26,571 nt of DNA, from contig JAGHSS010000205.1 in the NCBI GenBank assembly GCA_018065745.1, forward strand, positions 1 through 26,571, given 5' to 3'. The translations under genes and the position numbers were made by a program. The stretch comes from Candidatus Neoflavobacterium equi (GTDB taxonomy: Bacteria > Bacteroidota > Bacteroidia > Flavobacteriales > Flavobacteriaceae). This document shows, piece by piece, positions 7,370-15,374 of this stretch. The first letter of the stretch is position 1; each line of letters opens with the position of its first letter. The notes below the pieces were generated by a model, which did not search any database, was not told where the DNA came from, and saw nothing but the letters and a program-made list of their open reading frames with translations.

Positions 7370-7398
7370 CAAATATACTATTAATAGATGAGTACAAA
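7370..7398 (-). promoter_or_regulatory. Candidate promoter for the phosphopantetheinyl transferase operon
   Basis: On the minus strand, TTTG (7398-7395) and TATATTTG (7377-7370) are separated by 17 nt. The match to the Bacteroidota consensus is exact, with a spacer at the short end. The -33 part lies inside the first codons of ahcY, and transcription would start near 7363, about 107 nt ahead of the transferase ATG. Confidence 0.4.
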
Positions 7399-8704
7399 AA
7401 CAATACCTTACGTACCTTACAAAGTTAAAGATATCTCTTTAGCTTCATGGGGAAGAAAAGAAATTGAATTAGCTGAAGCTGAGATGCCAGGATTAATGGC
7501 ATTAAGAGCTGAATATAAAGACGAGCAACCACTAAAAGGAGCTAGAATTGCAGGGTGTTTACACATGACTATTCAAACAGCTGTTTTGATTGAGACATTA
7601 AAAGCTTTAGGTGCTGAAGTTACATGGAGTTCTTGTAATATATTTTCAACACAAGATCAAGCTGCAGCTGCTATTGCTGACGCAGGTATTCAAGTTTATG
7701 CATGGAAAGGATTAAACGAAGAAGAATTTGATTGGTGTATTGAACAAACATTATTCTTTGGTGAAGACCGCCAGCCGTTAAACATGATCTTGGATGATGG
7801 TGGAGATTTAACGAACATGGTTATTGACCGTTACCCAGAATTAATTTCTGGAATCAAAGGACTTTCTGAAGAAACAACTACTGGAGTTCACCGTTTATAT
7901 GAGCGTATGGCTAATGGTACATTACCAATGCCTGCAATCAACGTTAACGACTCAGTAACTAAATCTAAATTTGACAACAAATACGGATGTAGAGAATCTG
8001 CTGTTGATGCAATCAGACGTGCAACTGACGTTATGTTAGCTGGTAAACGTGTTGTTGTTTGTGGATATGGAGATGTTGGAAAAGGAACTGCTGCTTCATT
8101 CAGAGGTGCTGGATCTATTGTAACAGTAACTGAAATTGACCCAATTTGTGCTTTACAAGCTGCAATGGAAGGTTATGAAGTTAAAAAATTAGACAACGTT
8201 ATCGCAACTGCTGATATCATCATTACTACAACAGGTAATAAAGACATCGTTGTTGGTCGTCATTTTGAAAAAATGAGAGACAAAGTTATCGTTTGTAACA
8301 TTGGTCACTTTGACAATGAAATTGACATGGCTTGGTTAAATGCAAACCACGGAGCTTCTAAAGTAGAAGTTAAACCACAGGTTGACATTTACAAAGTTAA
8401 TGGAAATGACATCATCATCTTGGCAGAGGGACGTTTAGTAAATCTTGGATGTGCAACTGGACACCCATCATTTGTAATGTCTAACTCATTTACAAACCAA
8501 ACATTAGCTCAAATCGAATTGTGGAAAAACAGTGCAAACTACAAAAATGAAGTTTACACTTTACCTAAACACTTGGATGAAAAAGTAGCGCGTCTACACT
8601 TAGAGCGTATTGGAGTTGAATTAGACGTTTTGTCTGATGACCAAGCTAAATATATTGGTGTTACCCCAGAGGGGCCATTCAAACCAGAATACTACAGATA
8701 CTAA
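7388..8704 (+). CDS. ahcY: Adenosylhomocysteinase
   Basis: The 438-residue protein matches S-adenosylhomocysteine hydrolase along its full length. It cleaves SAH to adenosine and homocysteine, relieving product inhibition of methyltransferases. Visible features are the substrate-domain segment S-C-N-I-F-S-T-Q-D (82-90), D-D-G-G-D (136-140), the catalytic-region T-K-S-K-F-D-N (181-187), the NAD-binding Rossmann glycine motif G-Y-G-D-V-G-K-G (206-213), G-H-F-D-N-E-I-D, and the C-terminal K-P-E-Y-Y-R-Y tail that reaches the neighbouring subunit's cofactor site. The length is within the bacterial range. The ATG is preceded by an A/T-rich leader without a Shine-Dalgarno sequence. It is apparently monocistronic, with a strong terminator after it. 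Confidence 0.98.
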   Translation: MSTKTIPYVPYKVKDISLASWGRKEIELAEAEMPGLMALRAEYKDEQPLKGARIAGCLHMTIQTAVLIETLKALGAEVTWSSCNIFSTQDQAAAAIADAGIQVYAWKGLNEEEFDWCIEQTLFFGEDRQPLNMILDDGGDLTNMVIDRYPELISGIKGLSEETTTGVHRLYERMANGTLPMPAINVNDSVTKSKFDNKYGCRESAVDAIRRATDVMLAGKRVVVCGYGDVGKGTAASFRGAGSIVTVTEIDPICALQAAMEGYEVKKLDNVIATADIIITTTGNKDIVVGRHFEKMRDKVIVCNIGHFDNEIDMAWLNANHGASKVEVKPQVDIYKVNGNDIIILAEGRLVNLGCATGHPSFVMSNSFTNQTLAQIELWKNSANYKNEVYTLPKHLDEKVARLHLERIGVELDVLSDDQAKYIGVTPEGPFKPEYYRY

Positions 8705-8729
8705 CATCTCTGTAAGGCAAAATAAGGAG

Positions 8730-8765
8730 CGAGGAATTACTTTTAAGTAGTTCCTCGTTTTTTTT
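8730..8765 (+). terminator. Intrinsic terminator of ahcY
   Basis: An 11-bp stem with one G-U pair (8730-8740 with 8747-8757, loop TTTTAA) is followed by eight T. Confidence 0.9.
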
Positions 8766-8851
8766 GTCCATTTTGTCAATATTTTTAATTTCAATCTTAC
8801 AATTTATATATATTTACTGCGTTATTGTAAAACAATTTAAATTTAAAAAAG

Positions 8852-9352
8852 ATGAAAAAAGTAGTATTATCACTAGCTGTATGTGGATTAATTTTCGCTA
8901 CATCATGTAAAAAAGAAACAACAATTGAAACAACAACTGACGGAGAAGTTATTGAAACAACTACGGATTATGCAGTTGATGACACCGCTCTTACAGATGC
9001 AGAAGCTGAATTAAACCGTGCTAAAGCTGATTTAGAAGCTGCTAAAGCTAAAGGTGATAAAGAAGCTGAAAAAATCGCTCAAGAAGCTGTTGACAAAGCA
9101 AACACTGCTTGGGAAGATGTTAAAGCTAAAGCGAACCAAGTTGGAAACGACATTGAGAACGCTGCTGAAAACACAAAACAAGATATTAAAGACGCTGCAA
9201 ACAAAGCTGGAGACAAAATTGACAATGCAGCTCAAGATACTAAAGATGCTGTAAACAAAGCTGCTCAAGATACTAAAGACGCTACTAAAAAAGCGGCTCA
9301 AGATACTAAAGAGGGAATCAACAACACTTTGGAAAAAGCTAAAATCAAATAA
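8852..9352 (+). CDS. Lipoprotein with LEA-like 11-residue repeats
   Basis: The 166-residue product starts with a lipoprotein signal peptide ending at C19 (A-T-S-C). A Thr/Glu-rich linker (20-47) and a charged helical stretch (48-100) follow. From 104 to 158 there are five consecutive, in-register 11-residue units beginning A-A (104, 115, 126, 137, 148); the last three begin A-A-Q-D-T-K. This amphipathic Ala/Lys/Asp/Gln pattern resembles group 3 LEA proteins and related YtxH-like stress proteins, which are thought to form helices on drying or at membranes. Attachment to an envelope membrane by the lipidated Cys is predicted. Function is unknown; protection of envelope components under stress is inference. 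It is monocistronic, with its own terminator. Confidence 0.88.
   Translation: MKKVVLSLAVCGLIFATSCKKETTIETTTDGEVIETTTDYAVDDTALTDAEAELNRAKADLEAAKAKGDKEAEKIAQEAVDKANTAWEDVKAKANQVGNDIENAAENTKQDIKDAANKAGDKIDNAAQDTKDAVNKAAQDTKDATKKAAQDTKEGINNTLEKAKIK
9230..9312 (+). repeat. Three 33-nt-spaced copies of a 17-nt coding repeat
   Basis: GCTCAAGATACTAAAGA occurs identically at 9230-9246, 9263-9279 and 9296-9312, exactly 33 nt apart. It encodes the start of the last three 11-residue units of the lipoprotein. Identity at the DNA level suggests recent duplication or slippage within the gene. Confidence 0.9.
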
Positions 9353-9370
9353 TTTGATTTTTAAAACAGA

Positions 9371-9397
9371 AAACGGACCAATGGTCCGTTTTTTTTT
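9371..9397 (+). terminator. Intrinsic terminator of the LEA-like lipoprotein gene
   Basis: A perfect 9-bp stem (9371-9379 with 9383-9391), with core ACGGACC/GGTCCGT and loop AAT, is followed by T through 9397. Confidence 0.88.
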
Positions 9398-9410
9398 GGC
9401 CTATACCCAA

Positions 9411-9443
9411 AACAAAAAACCCATTTCAAAATGAAATGGGTTT
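9411..9443 (-). terminator. Intrinsic terminator of rplU-rpmA
   Basis: A perfect 11-bp inverted repeat (9417-9427 with 9433-9443, loop AAAAT) is followed on the minus strand by a T-rich tract. It lies 20 nt past the rpmA stop, back to back with the terminator of the convergent lipoprotein gene. Confidence 0.85.
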
Positions 9444-9462
9444 AATGTAAGATATAGTATGC

Positions 9463-9729
9463 TTATGCTTCTACTTCAAATGGAAGGATTGAAACGTAAG
9501 ATTTGTTATCTTTTTTCTTCTGGAATTTTACTACTCCGTCAACTTTAGCGTGCAAAGTGTGATCTTTACCCATGTAAACGTTTTCTCCAGGATTGTGCTT
9601 AGAACCTCTTTGTCTTACAATGATATTCCCAGCAATAGCAGCTTGACCACCAAAAATCTTAACACCTAAGCGTTTCGATTCTGATTCTCTACCATTTTTC
9701 GAACTACCGACACCTTTCTTGTGAGCCAT
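9463..9729 (-). CDS. rpmA: 50S ribosomal protein L27
   Basis: The 88-residue protein begins [14 protein letters not shown] and continues with the conserved [10 protein letters not shown] and I-I-V-R-Q-R-G-S blocks of bL27. Its N-terminal tail reaches the peptidyl transferase centre. The N-terminus has the short form seen in Gram-negatives, without the cleaved extension of Firmicutes. It lies 23 nt downstream of rplU, the usual gene pair. Confidence 0.98.
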   Translation of the reverse strand: MAHKKGVGSSKNGRESESKRLGVKIFGGQAAIAGNIIVRQRGSKHNPGENVYMGKDHTLHAKVDGVVKFQKKKDNKSYVSILPFEVEA

Positions 9730-9752
9730 GATGTTTTAATTTTAAATGTTAA

Positions 9753-10112
9753 TTATTCTTGTGTAGCTTCCGCTTTTTTAGACGCTTTCTTCTTTGCTCC
9801 TCCTGCGTTGATACCTTCAACAACAATTTGAGTCAATGCTTGTCTGTGTCCATTTTTCTTTTGGTAACCTTTTCTTCTTTTCTTTTTGAAAACAATTACT
9901 TTGTCACCTTTTAAGTGTCTTAACACTTTTGCTTCTACTGAAGCACCTTCTACAGCTGGGGCGCCTAAAGTTACGTTTCCGTTATCGTCAAGTAAAAGTA
10001 CTTTATCAAATGATAAAGTAGCTCCTTCTTCAACCGCTAAACGGTGAACATAAACCTTTTGGTCTTTGCTTACTTTAAATTGTTGCCCTGCTATCTCTAC
10101 GATTGCGTACAT
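9753..10112 (-). CDS. rplU: 50S ribosomal protein L21
   Basis: The 119-residue protein matches bL21, with [13 protein letters not shown] at the N-terminus and the basic [14 protein letters not shown] block that contacts 23S rRNA. It is longer than the roughly 103 residues of the E. coli protein because of a Lys/Ala-rich tail (about 105-119), which seems typical of the phylum. It is first in the rplU-rpmA operon and is driven by a near-ideal promoter at 10148-10178. The long A/T leader has no Shine-Dalgarno sequence. Confidence 0.98.
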   Translation of the reverse strand: MYAIVEIAGQQFKVSKDQKVYVHRLAVEEGATLSFDKVLLLDDNGNVTLGAPAVEGASVEAKVLRHLKGDKVIVFKKKRRKGYQKKNGHRQALTQIVVEGINAGGAKKKASKKAEATQE

Positions 10113-10147
10113 AACAATAATATTAAATTAAATTATTTTTAAGGACG

Positions 10148-10178
10148 CAAATATACAAACAAATTTCTTTATATCAAA
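10148..10178 (-). promoter_or_regulatory. Promoter of rplU-rpmA
   Basis: On the minus strand, TTTG (10178-10175) and TATATTTG (10155-10148) are separated by 19 nt, an exact match to the Bacteroidota primary promoter consensus. Transcription would start near 10141-10144, giving a leader of about 30 nt. Confidence 0.8.
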
Positions 10179-10295
10179 CCAAACATTCTAATTATTAGTG
10201 TTTTATTATTTTGTTAAAAAAAAGGCGTGAAAAGTGTAACAATTAATACCTTGGTTAGACTAATTAATTAACTTAATTAAATTAACAAGTATTTT

Positions 10296-11621
10296 ATGAA
10301 AAAATCATTAATGACTTTAAGTTCTATCTTATTACTTTCAGCAGGAGCTTTTGCACAAAAAGTAACTTTTGAAGAGTATGATTTGAACAATGGTTTGCAC
10401 GTGATCTTACACCAAGACAAATCTGCACCTGTGGTTGTTACCTCAGTAATGTATCATGTAGGTGCAAAAGATGAGAACCCTGAACGTACGGGATTTGCTC
10501 ACTTTTTTGAACATTTATTATTTGAAGGTACTAAAAACATAAACAGAGGGGATTGGTTCAAAATCGTTACTGCGAATGGAGGACAAAACAACGCCAATAC
10601 TTCTGATGACAGAACGTATTACTACGAAGTTTTCCCATCTAATAATTTAGAGTTGGCTTTGTGGATGGAATCTGAGCGTTTAATGCACCCTGTAATCAAC
10701 CAAATTGGTGTAGACACACAAAATGAAGTGGTTAAAGAAGAAAAAAGAATGCGTGTGGACAACCAACCTTACGGAAACTTAATTACTTCCGTAAAAGAGA
10801 ATATGTTCAAAAAACACCCATACCGTTGGGCTCCAATTGGATCAATGGACCACTTAGACGCAGCTACTTTGGAAGAATTCCAAGCGTTTAATAAAAAATT
10901 CTACATTCCTAATAATGCTGTTTTGGTTGTTGCTGGAGACTTTGACAATGCAAATGCAAAAAAATGGATTGAAAATTATTTTGGAGCAATTCCAAAAGGA
11001 CAAAAACCAACACGTACTAACATTACTGAAGAACCTATAACTAAGGAATTCCACGCTACTTATGAAGATCCTAACGTTCAGATTCCAATGCTTGTAGCTT
11101 CATACAGAACACCTTCTATGAAAACTAGAGATGCACGTGTTTTAGATATGATTTCTGATGTATTGACAGGAGGTAAAAGTTCTGTATTGTACAAAAAAAT
11201 GGTTGATGTAAACAAATCAGCGCTTCAAGTTGGTGCTTTTAACTTCTCTCAAGAGGATTATGGGATGTACTTGATTTACGGATTGCCAATGGCTCCAAAA
11301 ACAGCTGCTGACATGACTAAAGAGATCGACGAGGAAATTACAAGAATTCAAACAGAATTGATTTCTGAAAAAGATTTCCAAAAATTACAAAACAAGATCG
11401 AAAACAGATATGTAAATCAAAATGCAAATCTTGAAGGTGTTGCTGAGAACTTAGCTTCTTTTTACCTATTGTATGGTGATGTAAACTTGATCAATGAAGA
11501 GATCAACATTTACCGTTCTATTACAAGAGAAGAAATCAGAGAGGTTGCTAAAAAGTATTTAAACAAAAACCAACGTTTAATCTTAGATTACGCACCAGCA
11601 AAAGATAAAGCAAAAAACTAA
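10296..11621 (+). CDS. M16-family zinc peptidase (active-site subunit)
   Basis: The 441-residue protein has a Sec signal peptide (about 1-20, ending A-F-A-Q). The inverted zinc motif H69-F-F-E72-H73 is followed about 76 residues later by the third-ligand glutamate (E148/E149), as in pitrilysin and mitochondrial processing peptidase. Two M16 half-domains fit the length. It should act in the periplasm or be secreted, cutting peptides in a closed chamber. The next gene, 14 nt on, encodes a family member without the zinc motif; such pairs form heterodimers in which only one subunit is catalytic. The pair resembles the PqqL-like or YmxG-type peptidases of Bacteroidota. The natural substrate is not known. 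Confidence 0.93.
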   Translation: MKKSLMTLSSILLLSAGAFAQKVTFEEYDLNNGLHVILHQDKSAPVVVTSVMYHVGAKDENPERTGFAHFFEHLLFEGTKNINRGDWFKIVTANGGQNNANTSDDRTYYYEVFPSNNLELALWMESERLMHPVINQIGVDTQNEVVKEEKRMRVDNQPYGNLITSVKENMFKKHPYRWAPIGSMDHLDAATLEEFQAFNKKFYIPNNAVLVVAGDFDNANAKKWIENYFGAIPKGQKPTRTNITEEPITKEFHATYEDPNVQIPMLVASYRTPSMKTRDARVLDMISDVLTGGKSSVLYKKMVDVNKSALQVGAFNFSQEDYGMYLIYGLPMAPKTAADMTKEIDEEITRIQTELISEKDFQKLQNKIENRYVNQNANLEGVAENLASFYLLYGDVNLINEEINIYRSITREEIREVAKKYLNKNQRLILDYAPAKDKAKN

Positions 11622-11635
11622 TCGCATAGAAGACA

Positions 11636-13690
11636 ATGAAAAAATATATATTTATAGCAGCTTGTTTGTGTTTATCTTATTCAGTAACAGCTCAAGATAG
11701 AAAACAACCACAACCGGGACCTGCACCAACCATTAATATTGGTAAACCAGAAACGTTTACTTTAAAGAACGGGTTGAAAGTTATGATTGTAGAAAATCAC
11801 AAACTTCCACGTGTTTCTTACAACTTAACGATTGACAACACTCCATATGCAGAAGGAGATAAAAAAGGAGTTTCAGATTTATTAAGCGAAATGCTTGGTA
11901 ATGGTACTCAAAAAATATCTAAAGATGCATTTACTGAAGAGGTTGACTTTTTAGGAGCTAACATTGGATATTCAAGCCAAGGAGCTTACGGAAGCGGATT
12001 GTCTAAATATGCTGACCGCATTTTGGAATTAATGGCTGACGGAGCACTTAGACCTGTTTTAACGCAACAAGAGTTAGACGACAACAGAAACAGATTCATT
12101 GAAAGCTTGAAATCTGAAGAGAAAAACACTTCAGCTATCGCAAGCCGTGTGCAAGATGTTTTAACTTTTGGTAAAAACCACCCTAGCGGAGAATACACTA
12201 CAGAAGAGACATTGAAAAATGTAACTTTACAAGATGTAAAAAACAACTACAACTCTTACTTTGTGCCTTCAAACGCATATTTAGTAGTTATTGGAGATGT
12301 TGACGCTAAAAAATTAAAAAAGAAAATTGAGAAAGAATTCGGTTCTTGGAAAAAAGCAGTAGCTCCAAGCGTGACAATCACAGAGCCTAAAAACGTTCAA
12401 TATTCTCAAATTAACTTTATCGATGTTCCTAATGCAGTTCAATCTGAAATCGCATTAATCAACACGTATAATCTTAAAATGTCTGATAAAGATTTCTTCC
12501 CAACAATCCTTGCAAATCAAATTCTTGGTGGTGGTGGAGAAGGAAGATTGTTCTTAAATCTACGTGAAAAACACGGATATACTTATGGTGCTTACTCTAG
12601 CGCAAGCGCAAGTAAATACACAACAACTTTCAGCGCAACTTCATCTGTAAGAAATGCGGTTACTGATAGTGCTACTGTACAGTTTTTCCATGAAATCAAC
12701 AAAATCAGAAAAGAACTTGTTTCTGCTGAAGATTTGAAAAATGCAAAAGCTAAATACATCGGAAACTTTGTGATGCAAATTCAAAAACCTGCAACTGTTG
12801 CTCGTTATGCGTTAAACACACAAACACAAAACCTTCCAGCTGACTTTTATGAAAACTACATCAAAAACATCAATGCAGTAACTGCAGCTGATATTCAACA
12901 TGTAGCTAACAAATACTTCTTAGCAGATCAAATGCGTGTTGTTATTGCTGGTAAAGCATCTGAAGTTTTACCTAACTTAGAGAAAACAGCGAAACAACAC
13001 AACTTGCCAATTTTATTCTTTGACAAATTTGGTAACCCAACAGAAAAACCAGTAGTTAACAAACCGATTCCTGCTGGAGTAACTGCAAGTACAATCATCA
13101 CTGACTACATCAATGCGGTTGGTGGAGAGAAAAAAATCAAAGAAATCAAAACTTTGAAAATTGTTTCTTCAGGAACTATTCAAGGGCAACCGATTGAATC
13201 TATTCAAAGAAAAACAGCTGACGGTAAAGAGTCTGTTGAAATGAAAATGATGGGTCAAACAGTAATGAAACAGGTAGTTGGTGCAACGTCTGGATACAGC
13301 GAAATGCAAGGTCAAAAACAACCAATGTCTGCAGATGAATTTAAAGAAGCTAAGGCTGAAGCAGCAATTTTTGCCGAGTTGAACTTTGCTAAAAACAACG
13401 CTGCAAAGATTACTGGAATTGAATCTATCAACGACAAGGATGCTTATGCAGTTTTAGTTGGAGAAAAAACATATTACTATGACGTGCAATCAAAATTAAA
13501 AGTTGCTGTTAAAGAAGTTGTTGAAGCTCAAGGACAAAAAATGGACAACATCACGTATTACGGAAACTACAAAGAAGTAAAAGGATTGAAAATCCCTCAT
13601 GAAGTTGACTTGAACATCGGTATTCCATTAAAATTAATGGTTACTGAAGTAACTACTAACTCAGGAGTTAGTGATGCAGATTTTAAATAA
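11636..13690 (+). CDS. M16-like non-catalytic subunit with LolA-like C-terminal domain
   Basis: The 684-residue protein has a signal peptide (about 1-20) and two M16 domains (about 35-470). At the position where the partner has H-x-x-E-H, this protein reads L-L-S-E-M within 78-90, so zinc binding and catalysis are lost. The second domain keeps the R-L-F-L-N-L-R-E-K-H-G-Y-T-Y-G substrate-binding region typical of the partner subunit. Residues from about 480 to the end form an extra domain with the I-x-x-Y-I-N-A-V-G-G start and alternating beta pattern of LolA-like lipoprotein-binding folds. It probably pairs with the upstream active peptidase. The C-terminal domain assignment is by pattern only. 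Confidence 0.88.
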   Translation: MKKYIFIAACLCLSYSVTAQDRKQPQPGPAPTINIGKPETFTLKNGLKVMIVENHKLPRVSYNLTIDNTPYAEGDKKGVSDLLSEMLGNGTQKISKDAFTEEVDFLGANIGYSSQGAYGSGLSKYADRILELMADGALRPVLTQQELDDNRNRFIESLKSEEKNTSAIASRVQDVLTFGKNHPSGEYTTEETLKNVTLQDVKNNYNSYFVPSNAYLVVIGDVDAKKLKKKIEKEFGSWKKAVAPSVTITEPKNVQYSQINFIDVPNAVQSEIALINTYNLKMSDKDFFPTILANQILGGGGEGRLFLNLREKHGYTYGAYSSASASKYTTTFSATSSVRNAVTDSATVQFFHEINKIRKELVSAEDLKNAKAKYIGNFVMQIQKPATVARYALNTQTQNLPADFYENYIKNINAVTAADIQHVANKYFLADQMRVVIAGKASEVLPNLEKTAKQHNLPILFFDKFGNPTEKPVVNKPIPAGVTASTIITDYINAVGGEKKIKEIKTLKIVSSGTIQGQPIESIQRKTADGKESVEMKMMGQTVMKQVVGATSGYSEMQGQKQPMSADEFKEAKAEAAIFAELNFAKNNAAKITGIESINDKDAYAVLVGEKTYYYDVQSKLKVAVKEVVEAQGQKMDNITYYGNYKEVKGLKIPHEVDLNIGIPLKLMVTEVTTNSGVSDADFK

Positions 13691-13712
13691 TCCAATCACC
13701 ATACCATAATAT

Positions 13713-13752
13713 AAAGGAGTTGTCTTACCAAAGACAACTCCTTTTTTTTGTC
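13713..13752 (+). terminator. Intrinsic terminator of the M16 operon
   Basis: A perfect 14-bp stem (13713-13726 with 13731-13744, loop ACCA) is followed by T through 13749. Confidence 0.93.
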
Positions 13753-13826
13753 CGTTTAAAAAAATTTTAGGTTATTTTAATTATTCATTCAACTGATTTT
13801 AAATACCTTTACAAAAAAATTTAAAT

Positions 13827-14198
13827 ATGAAATCAATCCGTTATATCGCAGCTTTAACCTTAGCTATTGGTGTTTTAAGTTGTGACAAAAAACAAGACAC
13901 TACTCCTGCTACAGAAGAAAATGTTGCAACAACAACTAACATTTCAAAAGCTGCAGTTGAAATCGCTCCAGAAAACATTGATTCTACATCATTTAAGATT
14001 GAAGGGATGACGTGCCAGATGGGATGTGCGAATACCATTCAAACAAAACTAGAATCATTGGAAGGTGTTTCTAAAGCGGTTGTTAGTTTTGATGAAGGAA
14101 ACGCAAAGATCACCTTTGACAAAACCGTTCAAAATACAGCCTCTTTAAAGAAGACGGTTAATGAAATTGCCGACGGAAAATTATACAAAGCATTATAA
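13827..14198 (+). CDS. HMA-domain lipoprotein with C-x3-C metal site
   Basis: The 123-residue product has a lipoprotein signal ending at C19 (V-L-S-C), a Thr/Glu-rich linker (20-50), and a heavy-metal-associated domain over about 54-123. The metal loop reads G60-M-T-C63-Q-M-G-C67, so the cysteines are three residues apart instead of the usual two (GMTCxxC). The rest fits the ferredoxin-like fold, with L-E-G-V-S-K-A-V-V-S-F and A-K-I-T-F-D strands. It probably binds copper(I) or a similar soft metal at the envelope. It stands alone, with no adjacent copper ATPase or sensor in the window. The fold is secure; the metal is inferred. Confidence 0.9.
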   Translation: MKSIRYIAALTLAIGVLSCDKKQDTTPATEENVATTTNISKAAVEIAPENIDSTSFKIEGMTCQMGCANTIQTKLESLEGVSKAVVSFDEGNAKITFDKTVQNTASLKKTVNEIADGKLYKAL

Positions 14199-14203
14199 AA
14201 TAC

Positions 14204-14233
14204 AAAAGGGAGCTCATTGAGCTCCCTTTTTAT
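14204..14233 (+). terminator. Terminator shared by the HMA lipoprotein and gldD genes
   Basis: A 12-bp perfect stem (14204-14215 with 14219-14230, loop ATT) is followed by T. It lies between two convergent genes, and on the minus strand it also ends in TTTTG, so it may work both ways. Confidence 0.88.
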
Positions 14234-14249
14234 TTCTTTTATATCACTT

Positions 14250-14810
14250 TTATCTGTTCCATTCAAAAGACTCCATCATCTTTCTCATATCATTGATAAT
14301 ATAATTTGTTGCAGGATAAATGGAATCATAATTAGGTTTTGCATAAAAATACAAGGACGCAACAACAAAATGCTTGGTACTGTCCGTTACATAAAAACGA
14401 GCATTTGTAGCCGCATCTCCCCCTACCTTATAATACATTCCATACACTCTTTTATCATTGTTCATAAAAGGTTGTTCCAAAATCTCATCTGCTTTGATCA
14501 CGTGATCATAAGTAGCAGTTTGAGCGACTTGCAATAGTTTATCCAAATCATTATTTACCTTTTGGTACGTTAGATAAACAGTAGCTTTCATTTTTGGATA
14601 CTCAATTTGAAAAGAGCAATCTGAATTACTAACTAATTTTGCATGTTGATTCATTTCAAAATTGAAAGCACAGGGTGTTTCTTGTTTTTCATAAGAACTT
14701 TTATCATAATCCAAGGATAAAAAAGCTTTTGGCTTTGGCAGCACTTCTCCGCCACAAGAAACCAAAACTACAGCAATAAGAGCTGAAGCTAATTTAGATA
14801 CATAGGTCAT
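14250..14810 (-). CDS. gldD: Gliding motility lipoprotein GldD
   Basis: The 186-residue lipoprotein (lipobox L-V-S-C, C19) matches GldD of flavobacteria along its length. Conserved stretches include L-P-K-P-K (24-28), Y-P-K-M-K-A-T-V-Y-L-T-Y, D-H-V-I-K-A-D-E-I, V-G-G-D-A-A-T-N-A and S-L-Y-F-Y-A-K-P-N-Y-D-S-I. GldD is required for gliding in Flavobacterium johnsoniae and is linked to the type IX secretion system, though its biochemical role is unknown. In the flavobacterial order I recall, gldE sits between ssb and gldD; here gldD follows ssb directly with a 53-nt gap. Presence of gldD suggests gliding or type IX secretion but does not prove it. Confidence 0.93.
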   Translation of the reverse strand: MTYVSKLASALIAVVLVSCGGEVLPKPKAFLSLDYDKSSYEKQETPCAFNFEMNQHAKLVSNSDCSFQIEYPKMKATVYLTYQKVNNDLDKLLQVAQTATYDHVIKADEILEQPFMNNDKRVYGMYYKVGGDAATNARFYVTDSTKHFVVASLYFYAKPNYDSIYPATNYIINDMRKMMESFEWNR

Positions 14811-14863
14811 TGAGCATATAATTTGTGTAAATATACAATAAACTTGCTCATATAATAATGCTA

Positions 14864-15313
14864 TTAATACGGCAAATCTTCATTGTCAGAAACATCCACA
14901 GCTGGCGTTCCAATTGAAGGTTTTACATCACCAGAGAATGTATTACCAACATTGTCTTTGCGTTGTTCATTCTCCTTTTTAACCTGTAGGAATGTGAATT
15001 CTGTAACCTGGATTTCAGTAGTAAACTTCATAGCACCATCCTCACTTTGCCATTGTCTGGATTTAATCCTTCCTTCAACGTAAATCTTATCCCCTTTTGA
15101 CAAATATTTTTCACACAATTCTGCCGCTTTGTTACGCACTACAAGATTGTGCCATTCTGTTGTACTAATACGCTCATTAGTAGACTTATTTATATATATC
15201 TCATTGGTTGCCAAAGGAAATCTTCCTATACAATTACCACCGTCAAAATAGTGTAATTTAACATCGTCCCCTAAGTGGCCTATTAGGATTACTTTATTTA
15301 CTGTACCATTCAT
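14864..15313 (-). CDS. ssb: Single-stranded DNA-binding protein
   Basis: The 149-residue protein has the OB-fold typical of bacterial SSB (about 1-105): M-N-G-T-V-N-K-V-I-L-I-G-H-L-G-D at the start, T-E-W-H-N-L-V-V near 52-59 with DNA-stacking W54, and Y-V-E-G-R-I-K-S-R-Q-W near 78-88. A short disordered linker leads to an acidic tip ending N-E-D-L-P-Y instead of the common D-D-D-L-P-F, so the protein-docking tip has Tyr for the last Phe. It binds single-stranded DNA in replication and repair. It lies between mutY and gldD and has its own promoter inside the mutY 3' end. Confidence 0.96.
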   Translation of the reverse strand: MNGTVNKVILIGHLGDDVKLHYFDGGNCIGRFPLATNEIYINKSTNERISTTEWHNLVVRNKAAELCEKYLSKGDKIYVEGRIKSRQWQSEDGAMKFTTEIQVTEFTFLQVKKENEQRKDNVGNTFSGDVKPSIGTPAVDVSDNEDLPY

Positions 15314-15342
15314 AATTATTTTGTGCTTTAAGGACTATTTGT

Positions 15343-15374
15343 CAAATATAAACTATTGTTAAATTTTTAGCCAA
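15343..15374 (-). promoter_or_regulatory. Promoter of ssb
   Basis: On the minus strand, TTG (15374-15372) and TATATTTG (15350-15343) are separated by 21 nt, matching the Bacteroidota consensus. The -33 part lies within the last codons of mutY. Transcription would start near 15337, about 24 nt before the ssb ATG. Confidence 0.65.

Noticed and set aside
9032..9301. 89-residue minus-strand frame rich in Phe/Ser/Val
   Set aside because: It is the antisense shadow of the repeat region of the LEA-like lipoprotein gene, a by-product of its Lys/Ala/Asp codons.
9230..9312. Regularly spaced repeats as a possible CRISPR array
   Set aside because: The 33-nt period matches 11 codons in frame inside a coding repeat, the intervals are only 16 nt and are similar to one another, and there are no cas genes.
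10247..10254. TACCTTGG upstream of the M16 peptidase as a promoter -7 element
   Set aside because: It has one mismatch and no TTG/TTTG at a proper distance; the nearest TTG is 33 nt away.
14217..14537. 106-residue plus-strand frame opposite gldD
   Set aside because: It lies antisense to a clearly conserved gene, starts inside a terminator and has no recognisable protein features.
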